The position numbers were made by a program, and so were the translations under genes. The notes beneath the pieces are model-generated. The model worked only from the letters and a program-made list of their open reading frames with translations. It was not told the DNA's origin and ran no database searches. A stretch of 64,000 bases of DNA, taken from the NCBI GenBank assembly GCA_034440635.1, contig JAOTON010002232.1, forward strand, positions 270,001 to 334,000, written 5' to 3'. Below are positions 54,765 to 64,000 of this stretch, piece after piece. Numbering within the stretch: position 1 is the first letter of the stretch; each line of letters opens with the position of its first letter. This DNA is from Lepas anatifera (lineage: Eukaryota; Arthropoda; Thecostraca; Lepadidae).

Positions 54765-55894
54765 TTCCCCGCAGGGGACCGATTTTCATCTGCTGGACTT
54801 GTTGGCACCTGCTGACTGGTCCGGCACATGGATAATTGGGCACGGGATGTGACGACACCCGCGACCCCAGTTGGCAGGATGGGTTTCGCCCCTCGTCTTC
54901 GGGTGAGAGGCCAAATCGAAACTGCCATCCTCATCCTTTCTTGGCCTTCCTAAATTCAAATCCCACCAACTCATTGTTCCTTTTCCTCTTCTTTCCTTAT
55001 TTCCTCATCTCTCCATGTCTTTCCACCCGTATCCTTTCTGTCCACTCCTAAACACCTCTCCTGCCCACTGTCTGCGTTGTCTGGCCCGGCGTGTCTCCGC
55101 GGGTGGCGGGGGTGTGTGCATTCTGGCTCGTCTTGAGTGTGGACACCTCGGTCGCGTGCGGCGCGCGTCTGGGCTGGACAGCGCATACCGACCCTCCTCC
55201 TTTTCCAACTCATAACTTCCCAGTTACCCATTTTTTCCCAGTGTTATGGGCGTCCCCGCACGTGCCTATGATTCCTGGATGGTCTGGGTGTATGTGGGCC
55301 TCCGGCTCGTGTGGCTGACGATTGGATCCCTCTAATCGCCGGCCCTGCAGGCCGGGGGCTCGCTTCTCTCGGACCAGCCGGGAATCAGTTGTGACGAGCA
55401 GGTGGTAGTCGCCTGCTCCGATGAGGCCGTGCGAGGGCGCCTGTCTTTTTAAGGTGTGCTGCGCACCGACCCGTACCCCGGGATGAAGGAGTCCTGGTAG
55501 CTGAGCTGAGGGAGGCGCTGTGTTCGTTCGTCGTCCTCTAGCAACACTCTACTTTGGTCTGGATTTCCGCAAGGGCGGGGAACTCTTGAGGGCATCGACA
55601 AGAGTAGCAGCATTGTAAAAGTCTGTCGGCCTTTGGTGGGGCTCGGCTGCCCCTCCCTCCTTGGGTGAGGTCCCAACTTCACCTGGGGAGGGTGGGGTGT
55701 CAGGCCCCGCCCGGGGTCGTCTAGGCTAGGTGCAAGGGGGGACCGTCGTCGGGGCAGGGGGGTTTGGTGAGTCTCTCTCCCCCTCTGTAACGGCGGCGTC
55801 TCCCCCCGTATAGCCAGCCCGTGTGTCGTCTCGCCTAGTAGCACCCTCGTTCGAAGGGGGGCACACGTTGCTGGCTGAAACTAAACACATTCTC

Positions 55895-57531
55895 ATGGAT
55901 ACTAACACCACAAACCTCTCTCCTCACCCTCCACAGGAGGTCGACACCTCCCACCCCCCTAGAGGGGGAGGGACAGACCGAGCCGTGCCACCTGGTCCGC
56001 AAAAACCAGCTGCGAAACCGTCCTGTCCCCGTGTCCTAGTGATGCGAGGACGGAACACATCCCTTGGGTCACTGTCACCCTTCAAACGAAAAGAGGCGCT
56101 TGATCATCTTGGCAAGGTAGTGCGTTGTGAGCGTTTGCGTGATGGAGCTTTGGAGGTAGAGTTCGCGAAAACCGAGGACGCAGAGCGCGCACTTTCTGTG
56201 TCGGAACTGACTTTCACGAGGAAGGATTCTGGTTTCCAAAAGACGTGCAAAATTTTCATTTCTGTTGAAGCGCATCGTACAAAAAACTTCTCGAAAGGTG
56301 TCATCCGTTGTCCGGACCTGAGGGGTGTTTGTGAAGAGGAAATTGTTGACGGCCTTGCCGGCTTTGGTGTAGTTGAGGCGCGGCGTATGAAAACTAGGAG
56401 AGGTGCCGAAGTAGAGGAAAGTGACACAATTGTTCTCACTTTCGATAAGACAGACGTTCCCGATCACGTATTTGTAGGATATGTCAGAATCGGTGTCCGA
56501 CTCTTCATCCCATCACCTATGAGATGTTTTCGGTGCCAGCGATACGGTCACACCACAACCACGTGTAAGGGGAAGCAAGTATGTGCGAGATGCGGATCAA
56601 CAGATCATGTAGTCGATGATTGCTTAGCAAATAAGTTTTGTGTTAACTGCGGGAAAGGTCAGACCCCTCACTCAGCTGCCGACCGTGACTGCCCCATGCT
56701 TGAAAAGGAAAAGGAGATCATGGCGATCAAGGTAAAAGGTCGTATGAGTTTCCGTGAGGCCCGGGAGGCATACGAGGCCCGCTGCCCGCGGAAAACGTAC
56801 TCCCAGGCAGCTGCCGCAGGAAGTTCCTCACCATCACCACGGATGACCCCGGAGGAAGTCATTCGACGCCTGACCATTGCGGACTTCGTCCGCTTGGCAG
56901 GTAGTATGGGGCTGGTTATCTCTGGCCAGCCCGCCGCCCCGGCTCCTGGGCCAGTGACGGCACCTCCTCCACAGCCCCTCCTATGGGGGCTGGGTCGCGG
57001 GAGCGGGGCGCTGCTCCCGCTTCCATCCCCCCGCCCCTGGCACCTGCTGGGGGTGGGGAGCGGGGCAAAGTCCCCGCTCCCGACCACCAGCCGGTTGCTC
57101 CTGCTGGTGAACCAGAGACGGCACCTGGTGCCCCTCCCGAATCTGAACCCCTTTCCGATGCTGAGGGGTGGACAGTTGTGGGAAGAGGGGGCAAACACTC
57201 TCCCACGGGGAGGCGCCGCCCACCGTCCCCTATCGTACCTCCTACGGGTGATGCTCTTGCAGCCTCCCCGACCACACCAGCCTCGCAGCCGCCAAACCCG
57301 ACACCATCAGTGGCGGCTGTGCGTAGAAACTTCGAGCCGGTAGCGCGGGGGCGATCGCCCACTAAGCGCCCGGCTACTGGTACCCCTCCGGATCAGCCCC
57401 AGACATCCAGAGCGCGTGGATCCTCCCTGGAGACCTCCAGAGGAGGAAGCCACTCACGCCCAAAACACGCTGGGCCCACCCCTGGAACAGTCAAAAGGGG
57501 CCAGGGGGTGACTATCACCCACTGGAGGTAG
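55895..57531 (+). CDS. LINE ORF1, Gag-like nucleic-acid-binding protein, frameshifted
   Basis: The frame opens at 55823; the ATG at 55895 (MDTNTTNLSP) is a plausible start. Three zinc knuckles follow in order: CFRCQRYGHTTTTC, CARCGSTDHVVDDC and CVNCGKGQTPHSAADRDC (residues 235-290 counted from 55823). They bind nucleic acid in the retrotransposition particle. This frame ends at 57343, but from about 56905-56990 onward the -1 frame looks like the true end: it carries DAEGWTVVGRGG, a typical ORF1 tail motif, and stops at 57531, 54 bp before ORF2. The shift lies in a GC-rich proline-coding stretch and may be a mutation or an assembly error. Confidence 0.8.
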
Positions 57532-57585
57532 GGTCTTTAAGCCTTCCCACTAACCCGAAAAGACCGCTTCCATAAATAATACACA

Positions 57586-60240
57586 ATGAACGCAAACACA
57601 ATAATGCAATGGAATTGCCGAGGCCTCCGTGCAAATTTCTCAGATTTCCAATATATGCTGGCGGAATATAAACCAGTAATAATATGCCTACAAGAAACAA
57701 AACTTTCTCCTAACTCAAGTATAAATATCAAGAACTATAACACCTTTAGAAAAGAAGTTTTCAGTACAACAATTGCATACGGAGGAGTACTGGTGGCGGT
57801 ACACCACTCCGCCCCCTGCTATAGTATTCCATTAAACACCTCATTACAAGCAGTTGCCGCCCGGGTTGATCTCGGCCGAACAAAACTAACAGTTTGTTCC
57901 ATATACCTACCACCAGGTGGCATTATTGATATATCATCTCTCAACAATATTTATGATCAGCTTCCCACCCCTGTTGTGCTATTGGGCGACTTCAACGCTC
58001 ATAATGCTGCTTGGGGAGGAGCTACCGACCGCACCTGTCCCCGGGGCCGTACCCTCGAGCGCTTCCTCCATCTAAACTCTCTCTGTCTTTTAAATTCAGG
58101 CAGAGCCACTCATATAACTTTACCCTCTGGCGCCCTCTCCTCCATTGACCTTTCTATCTGTTCTCCCTCTCTCCTCACCCAGCTTCATTGGAGTGTTCTT
58201 GACGAGCCCTACGGTAGCGACCATTTTCCTATTCTCACCAACCTGACACTGCGAGGTGCACCGGCATCCACGATTCCAAGATGGAACCACAAGCGAGCAA
58301 ACTGGGTGGGCTTTGAGGCTGCATGCGGTACGGTGACTCCTCCCCCGGAGGCCTCGGCTACTGAAGCCATTGAAGAATTCAACAGAATGATTTTAACAGC
58401 CGCAAAATGTTCTATTCCTACCACTCGTGGGCGGCCAAAGCACACCCCAGTGCCCTGGTGGTCCATGGAATGTAAAGCTGCAATCTTAAAACGGAAGCGG
58501 TTTTTCCGGATTTTCAACAAACACACTACAAATAGAAATCTCGTCAGATACAGGCGTGCGAGAGCTTTGGCTCGACGCACTGTACTTAACTCGAAAAGAA
58601 GATGGTGGGTTAATTATGTCAGCACCGTAAACCGTTTCACACCATCTGCACAGGTCTGGAGCCGCGTCCAGAGTATCCAGGGCAAGCGGCGATCTACACC
58701 CACACCTGTCCTCAGTTCGAACGGAGCAAAAATCACGGACCCAAAAAACGTAGCTGACCTCATGGCAAAGGCCTTCCGAGACCGCTGTAGCAACTCCTCT
58801 CAAAGCCAACATTTTCTAAGACACCGACAAATCCAAGAGCGCTTTCCAATAAATTTCGGGAACGACAACTCAGCCTCCTACAATGTCATTTTCTCCATTG
58901 AAGAGATGGAAGAGGCACTAAAAAACCTCAAGAGTGTGGCGCCTGGCAGTGATCAAATTACCAATCAAATGCTCTTACATCTTCCTGCACAATCTATCTC
59001 ATCACTCCTTGACATTTTCAATGGCATGTGGGAAAACAACGACTTTCCGGAGCAGTGGCGGAAATCGATTGTTGTCCCTATTCAGAAGCCGGGGAAACCG
59101 GGAAACTCGCCTGAGGACTTCCGGCCTATCTCGCTGACCTCTAGTGTCTGCAAACTGTTTGAGAGGATGATTAATACACGCCTGATGTGGTTTCTTGAAA
59201 GCAATGGTCTTTTATCTAACGCACAATGTGGTTTTCGCCGAGGCAGAAGCACACTCGACCACCTTATCGCACTCGACGCAGCCGTTAGGGAAGGTTTTAT
59301 AAACAAACAGCACACAATCGCAGTGTTTTTTGACGTAGAGCGCGCTTATGACTTGACTTGGAGGCATGGCATCCTAAAAAAGCTTTTTGACATGGGAGTG
59401 CGAGGTCGCCTTGGTTGGTTTCTGTTCAATTTCCTGAGGGACAGGCGTTTCAGATTTCGAATTGGAAATTCTTTGTCCGAGGAGCACACACAGGAGAACG
59501 GCACGGCACAGGGTAGCGTTTTATCTGTGGCCCTGTTCGCCGTCATGATTAATGACATAGGCGATACCTTACCGCCCAATGTCTCCCGTGCCATGTTCGT
59601 AGATGACTTTACCATATGGGTAACAACGTCTTCGACCACCACAGCCCAAAGGCAACTGCAGCTTTGCCTCGACAGACTGCAGCGGTGGAGTGAAATAAAT
59701 GGTCTACGCTTTTCAACCTCTAAAACCAAATGCATGCATTTTTGCACCCGACGGAGGGTATGTGAACATCCTATTCTGAACATCGCGGGCCATGAGATAG
59801 AAGTAGTGGACCAGACACGCTTCCTAGGATTAATACTTGACCGCAGACTAACATACGCCGCTCACTTCAGAAAGCTTAGAGAGAGCTGTTTTAGTTGCCT
59901 TAATATTCTTAAGGTCTTAACCCGCATGACATACGGCTCGGATAGGAAAACACTCTTAACATTGTACAGATCCTTAATAAGATCAAAACTAGAATATGGA
60001 AGTGTTGTATATGACTCTGCGACAGAAACATCCAAAAGAATGTTGGACACTGTCCAAAACCAGGCCCTTCGAATTATAACCGGTGCTTTTCGTACCTCAC
60101 CTGTTTCAAGCCTGCACGTGGATATACACGAGATGCCACTTGCTTTGCGACGGAGATATGTTGCCATGCGATATGCGTTGAAGCTTAAACAGGACTCCGA
60201 CCATCCTACATATAACACTTTTTTGACAACAGTAGACTGA
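57586..60240 (+). CDS. LINE ORF2, endonuclease and reverse transcriptase
   Basis: 884 residues. The N-terminal APE-type endonuclease shows MQWNCRGLR, the LQETKL glutamate, LLGDFNAHNAAWG and SDHFP with the catalytic D212 and H213; it nicks target DNA. The reverse transcriptase shows FRPISLTSSVCKLFERM, FFDVERAYD with D583, GTAQGSVLS, and FVDD with D673-D674 (F in place of the common Y or A). All expected catalytic residues are present. The frame stops at 60238-60240 just past the RT thumb. The RNase H domain follows in the -1 frame. Start chosen at 57586, the first ATG after ORF1. Confidence 0.9.
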   Translation: MNANTIMQWNCRGLRANFSDFQYMLAEYKPVIICLQETKLSPNSSINIKNYNTFRKEVFSTTIAYGGVLVAVHHSAPCYSIPLNTSLQAVAARVDLGRTKLTVCSIYLPPGGIIDISSLNNIYDQLPTPVVLLGDFNAHNAAWGGATDRTCPRGRTLERFLHLNSLCLLNSGRATHITLPSGALSSIDLSICSPSLLTQLHWSVLDEPYGSDHFPILTNLTLRGAPASTIPRWNHKRANWVGFEAACGTVTPPPEASATEAIEEFNRMILTAAKCSIPTTRGRPKHTPVPWWSMECKAAILKRKRFFRIFNKHTTNRNLVRYRRARALARRTVLNSKRRWWVNYVSTVNRFTPSAQVWSRVQSIQGKRRSTPTPVLSSNGAKITDPKNVADLMAKAFRDRCSNSSQSQHFLRHRQIQERFPINFGNDNSASYNVIFSIEEMEEALKNLKSVAPGSDQITNQMLLHLPAQSISSLLDIFNGMWENNDFPEQWRKSIVVPIQKPGKPGNSPEDFRPISLTSSVCKLFERMINTRLMWFLESNGLLSNAQCGFRRGRSTLDHLIALDAAVREGFINKQHTIAVFFDVERAYDLTWRHGILKKLFDMGVRGRLGWFLFNFLRDRRFRFRIGNSLSEEHTQENGTAQGSVLSVALFAVMINDIGDTLPPNVSRAMFVDDFTIWVTTSSTTTAQRQLQLCLDRLQRWSEINGLRFSTSKTKCMHFCTRRRVCEHPILNIAGHEIEVVDQTRFLGLILDRRLTYAAHFRKLRESCFSCLNILKVLTRMTYGSDRKTLLTLYRSLIRSKLEYGSVVYDSATETSKRMLDTVQNQALRIITGAFRTSPVSSLHVDIHEMPLALRRRYVAMRYALKLKQDSDHPTYNTFLTTVD

Positions 60241-61268
60241 GGCGAATCGACAATGGTTCTCGCACATCTGCTCGACACCCTGGAATTAGAATCCGTGCAT
60301 GGCTGAGCGAGGCTGACATCAATCCTGAAAGTGTCGAAACCGCGCAGCTGCCAGCTGCCGAGCCGTGGCGGACGTCCAAGGTCGAGGTTGATACACGGCT
60401 ACTAGAGCTGACTAAGGGCCTGATGCCGGAAGCCGTGCGTCAAACCTTTCTGGAATACTGTTCGTCCAGGTTTCCAAATCATGCAGCCTTCTATACGGAT
60501 GGATCGAAGTGTGTTATTGGTGCGGGATGCGCGTTTGTAGGTAGCAATATTCAGCGACGATATTCACTCCCACGGGCTGCCTCAGTGTTCACAGCGGAAT
60601 TATACGCCATCTTTCGGTGCTTGGATCAGGTTCTGCGGTCGAGAACCAACCGATTTGTAATTTTCAGTGATTCTCTTTCGTCATTACAATCACTCCAATC
60701 ACTTACGTACAACGCATCAAACTCATATCTTTTACCTCTCATCAGACACAAGATACACCAGGCTGTGAGTCGAGGGAAGTCCGTGACTCTTGCGTGGGTA
60801 CCTAGTCACAGTGGCATCAAGGGAAACGAGCTGGCCGATTGGGCAGCTAAAGAAGCAGCGAGCAGCGAGCCTTCCCGTGGAATCCGTGTTCCGTACTTTG
60901 ATATGTTCCCGTGTGTTAGGAGCTACCTCTCCGGAATCTGGCAGCAACGATGGGACGCGGACCCCAAGGGTGGCAAGCTGAGGGAGCTGAAGCCCCGGAT
61001 AGGACCGTGGTCATCTGCCAATGCAGGCAACAGAAGGGACGAGGTTGTTATCTCTAGACTAAGAATAGGGCACACGTACTCCACGCACTCTTATCTCTTG
61101 ACTGGCGACCGCCCGCCGGAATGTCCGCGATGCGGCGATAGGCTGACGGTGAAGCACGTACTGGTGGAGTGCCGTGACTTTGAGCTGGAGAGGAGGCGCT
61201 ATTTCCCCGGCTCACCGTCGCTAGAGTCGCTTCTGGGGGAATCCCCTCTGTTAATTGTTCAGATATAG
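60216..61268 (+). CDS. LINE ORF2 C-terminal part, RNase H and zinc motif, in the -1 frame
   Basis: The frame opens after the TAA at 60213-60215; its first ATG is 60423. Counting from that ATG, the RNase H catalytic set is complete: D26 (FYTDGSK), E59 (TAELYAI), D83 (FSDSLSS), H129 and D139 (WVPSHSG, NELADWA). A C-terminal CPRCGDRLTVKHVLVEC is the zinc-binding motif common after this domain. RNase H removes RNA during second-strand synthesis. The domain belongs to ORF2 but is one base out of frame, through mutation, assembly error or programmed frameshifting at the T run 60219-60224. Confidence 0.88.
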   Translation, partial: HFFDNSRLRRIDNGSRTSARHPGIRIRAWLSEADINPESVETAQLPAAEPWRTSKVEVDTRLLELTKGLMPEAVRQTFLEYCSSRFPNHAAFYTDGSKCVIGAGCAFVGSNIQRRYSLPRAASVFTAELYAIFRCLDQVLRSRTNRFVIFSDSLSSLQSLQSLTYNASNSYLLPLIRHKIHQAVSRGKSVTLAWVPSHSGIKGNELADWAAKEAASSEPSRGIRVPYFDMFPCVRSYLSGIWQQRWDADPKGGKLRELKPRIGPWSSANAGNRRDEVVISRLRIGHTYSTHSYLLTGDRPPECPRCGDRLTVKHVLVECRDFELERRRYFPGSPSLESLLGESPLLIVQI

Positions 61269-61595
61269 AAATGTATCTGAGAGCAGTAAATTTTAAGGTG
61301 ATATACTCTCCTACGTAGCTGGGTGTCTGTACAGTTTTATGAAGTAACCTCATTGATGTAGCTGTCTATTCAAGTGACCAAGAGGAGTTTTTTCTCCCTT
61401 TTATCTACTGATTAGCCAGACGTTGGTGGATGGGTCACATGTTTAACATGTTTTAGGAGGACTACGTTGTTGTGTGTGTTTTTCCCTGCTTGAGCCTCCC
61501 GGAGTGTTTGTTCGCGATTTTATGGGCGCCATGTGACCTTGGCTGTCGGCGCGCCCGAAAACCCCAAAGATGATGATGATGATCTGTCTTGTTTT

Positions 61596-61800
61596 CGTTA
61601 GGCGAGTCTGCTTTTGGTCAATTTTAAGTCATCGGTCTATTTCACTGGGGGGGCAATTTCCGGGCACTGGGAGGGCATTTCGGCCGACTGGGGGGCAAAT
61701 GGCCCCCCATTTAACATGTTAAAAAATGGCCTACTCGTAACCGCTCGTACCCGCCACCGGGGCAAGGGTTACAGCTTGGCACCTTCCTCGACTCCATCAC
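61596..61800. repeat. two-copy repeat, copy 2, right part
   Basis: Resumes the host repeat after the LINE. CGTTAGG near 61596-61602 matches 49549-49555, and AAGTCATC plus CTATTTCACTG matches 50424-50455. It holds the empty TTAA site at 61624-61627. Confidence 0.7.
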
Positions 61801-62775
61801 TGAGTTTGCCATTGCACGTTGGTCAACTAGCAAAAAATTTATATAAATATTTCATCATATGGTTTTTAAGAAATAATTGTTTAATTTTAACACGAATTTT
61901 GTTATTCTTATTGCAAAAGAAACTGTTTAACATTTTTATTGCTAACTATTGATGCTTAAAAGATCATCAAGACAAGAATTGAATTTGCCTACGAATTATT
62001 TTTGTCAGCTATCAAATTTTGACGCACTTGCGACATTTGCCAACGGAGACAAATGTCTGCTAATGTTTCTTGTAATTTCGAGCCAGGGCAGTTGAAATTT
62101 CGAGCCACTAATGATTACTGAAAGCTAAGGTTCTTACCTAGAATAGGTTATTACCACTTGGTGAGTAGAAGACGAATGTGGAGACGTGCTGGCGCTCTTG
62201 CTAGTGCAGTATTTTCCAAGATATGAATGGAGGGAAATTATGGTCCACGGCGTACAAGCAAAGATGCAAATGCGTTTGCTTGCTCGCTTGTGTTATTAAG
62301 CAGGGCAGTTGAATATTAACACTGATGGTAGGTGGATGTTGTCTTGCTCCATTGTTGTCAAAGCAAATTATCTTGCACATATTTTGTAAGGCTTGTAAAA
62401 TAATTTTGCACGTTTTTATGCTGCACAAGCCATTGTAGCATTCGTAAAGCAAGTGTCTAGTAGGTGTTCAGGTGAGTCGGTGAAATCTCAGCTGCACTCC
62501 ACTCTTGCACATGAGACCAAATGCTGCACGATATATACATACTTGATCTTAGCTAACGGTTAGTTGAAAAATGTACAAAAACAATATTTTCAAGCTGAAT
62601 GGCTTATTTAGACTCCATCAAATCATTGTTCACATTTATCCAGTTTGTTGACACCTTACCTTGTTGCTGTTTGTGCTGCTTCCAAGTACATGCAGGAACA
62701 ATATCAATATGCAGGTGGTGATGCTGATCAACTTGGAGTTGGGTAGCCTGCAGACACAAATATATGTCAACAGTC
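61801..62775. other. AT-rich unclassified sequence
   Basis: No gene, RNA or bounded repeat recognised. Confidence 0.35.
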
Positions 62776-63580
62776 CTTACCTACCTTACCTTACTGATTT
62801 TCGAATTTCGTGGCACAAGGCCTGCAGGCTCCGTTCTCCACGAGCTCAATTTCGATTGTGCTAGACTCACTCGTTCTCAGGAGAAAAGTACCTGAGATGG
62901 GCCCAGTGTTCATCTAGGCCACTTTTGAATTGGGAAATGGTTTGTGCTGTAACGACAGAGTCAGGGAGAGAGTTCCAATCAGATATGGATCGGACCCCGA
63001 GGGAGCAGCGATGAGTCCTTGTTTGAGCTGATGGTTTAGCCAACTTCTTAGAATGACCTCGAGTGCGAGTGTGGGGGTCCAGAGCAACAAACTGCGCGAA
63101 ATCCTGATCGATGTTTCCGTTCATCAGCTGGTACAGCTTGATCATGTCCCCCTGCGTCTGCGGTAGTATAGGGATGGAAGATCTAGTGCTTGCAGTCTCT
63201 CTGGGTAGGGTAAGTGATGAAGGGACTGCACCAAGCGGGTTGCACGTCTCTGGACTCTTTCCACTAGCTTCTGATCGGCTCGGTTGAATGGGCCCCACAC
63301 ACTGTTGCCATATTCCAGAAGTGGGCGCACAAGTGCCTTGTAGAGCCGGGGAGCGTGAAACTGTCGATATTAGCGAAGGACCTACGAATGACTGTGAGAA
63401 CCCTATTTGCTCTGGCAACGGCTGTACAAGCCTGCTGTCGAAAAATGACTTCCCGTCAATCACGATGCCCAGGTCTAACAGTCAACAAGTAACTTGAGCT
63501 CTAGAGGTGCTGAGTGCAGGGATATTGTCACGCTGAGGAGCGACTGGACCGAATTGTATTGTGCTGCTTTTTTTGCTGTA
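62776..63580 (-). pseudogene. 3' end of a CR1/jockey-like LINE, frameshifted
   Basis: On the minus strand, peptides in the order LDLGIVIDGKSFF, RPLLEYGNSVWGPFNRADQK, RVQRRATRLV, GDMIKLYQLMNG, RSISDWNSLPDSVV and FKSGLDEHW correspond to the end of a LINE RT and its C-terminal region. The coding pieces (62867-63463 and 63142-63330) lie in different frames, so at least two frame breaks exist. TTACCTACCTTACCTTAC at 62778-62795 may be the inverted 3' tail. Confidence 0.75.
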
Positions 63581-64000
63581 TTAGTGTGAATGTATGTATG
63601 GTTTCATATGCAAGCAAAGCATATAATCATTACAGTATTTGTGACTGCTCGAGCCAGGTTACCAAGGGTCAGTCCGCAGAATGTGGAAGGTGATTTTATA
63701 GGTAATTAGGGCAGCTCAAACCTGACTTATTTTCCATGATCAAAATGTGATCCAGATTGAAAGGCTGATCAGGATACATAGTGAAATATGAGCATTTATT
63801 AGATGCTCATTTTATTCAATCATGAACAAATAAACAATCAGTATTCTGTGCCCATTCCCTTCCCTTTTGGGCTCTTCAGACAAAGGGCTCCCAATGAAAG
63901 CTGCAGAAATCATCATTTTTAGGAAATTGCATAGGTCAGCATGATCATATAAAATCACAGTAAGCATTTTATCCCTTGAGTCATTTAAGTTTATCAAGTG
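63581..64000. other. unclassified sequence to the window end
   Basis: No feature recognised. Confidence 0.35.

Larger units (their letters stand above)
54765..61583 (+). mobile_element. full-length I-group non-LTR retrotransposon (LINE)
   Basis: A 6.8-kb insertion flanked by CTGTCTTGTTTT at 54753-54764 and 61584-61595. The paralog at 49536-49560 is uninterrupted at this point. It has a 5' leader of about 1.1 kb, ORF1 with zinc knuckles, ORF2 with apurinic endonuclease, reverse transcriptase and RNase H, and a 3' tail of GAT repeats (61569-61583). APE plus RNase H places it in the I/R1/LOA-type group. One frameshift lies in ORF1 and one before RNase H. Confidence 0.9.

Noticed and set aside
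55823..61268. Retrovirus or LTR retrotransposon
   Set aside because: No LTRs, protease or integrase. The APE endonuclease, ORF1 with zinc knuckles and target-primed features show a non-LTR element.

Overview
The window is animal nuclear DNA, not prokaryotic. It contains one intact spliced gene, a 7-exon phosphotriesterase-related (PTER) gene at 34972-39976, in a dense background of transposons, miniature inverted-repeat elements, LINE remnants and GC-rich minisatellites. Introns with GT/AG borders, an I-group LINE with an RNase H domain, hAT-type elements with 8-bp target duplications and TTAA-flanked elements fit an invertebrate genome. An arthropod such as a crustacean is my guess; the sequence does not settle the species.

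Region by region. 1-9040: unclassified DNA, then a repeat interrupted by a 317-bp near-palindromic insert with hammerhead-like cores (925-1241), then a 7.2-kb segment (1738-8936) bounded by hAT-like ends and an exact 8-bp duplication. That segment carries a 19-bp GGCGCC minisatellite with a ~360-bp higher-order period, an AGGTCA-rich element and a second, nested hAT-like element (8321-8847). 9560-12510: a 21-bp CCGGGCCCC minisatellite between ~200-bp direct repeats. 12515-20180: hAT-like miniature elements, a family ending in CTGCAAAGTATGGCA, and a ~20-bp GGGCCCCTGTGGTCTGCCC minisatellite. 20180-34970: mostly unclassified, with TTAA-flanked elements, tRNA-like fragments and two weak exon candidates. 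34972-39976: PTER, with miniature elements in introns 2 and 6 and one just downstream. 42394-53620: a nest of at least seven TTAA-flanked, AGGTCA-rich elements, one inside another and two as an inverted pair. 53633-54764: repeats plus a duplicated signal-peptide segment. 54765-61583: a full-length I-group LINE with one frameshift in ORF1 and one between RT and RNase H. 62776-63580: the 3' end of a CR1/jockey-like LINE on the minus strand.

The main novelty candidate is the TTAA-flanked family. About a dozen copies share CACGCGC or CCCKCGC ends, a subterminal GC hairpin, a GAAGGTGGC box near one end, and many copies of AGGTCA/TGACCT, the nuclear-receptor half-site. Two insertions have matching empty sites in this same window, which proves mobility and a TTAA target duplication. 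No copy here encodes a transposase. All coordinates were read by eye; percent identities were not computed.
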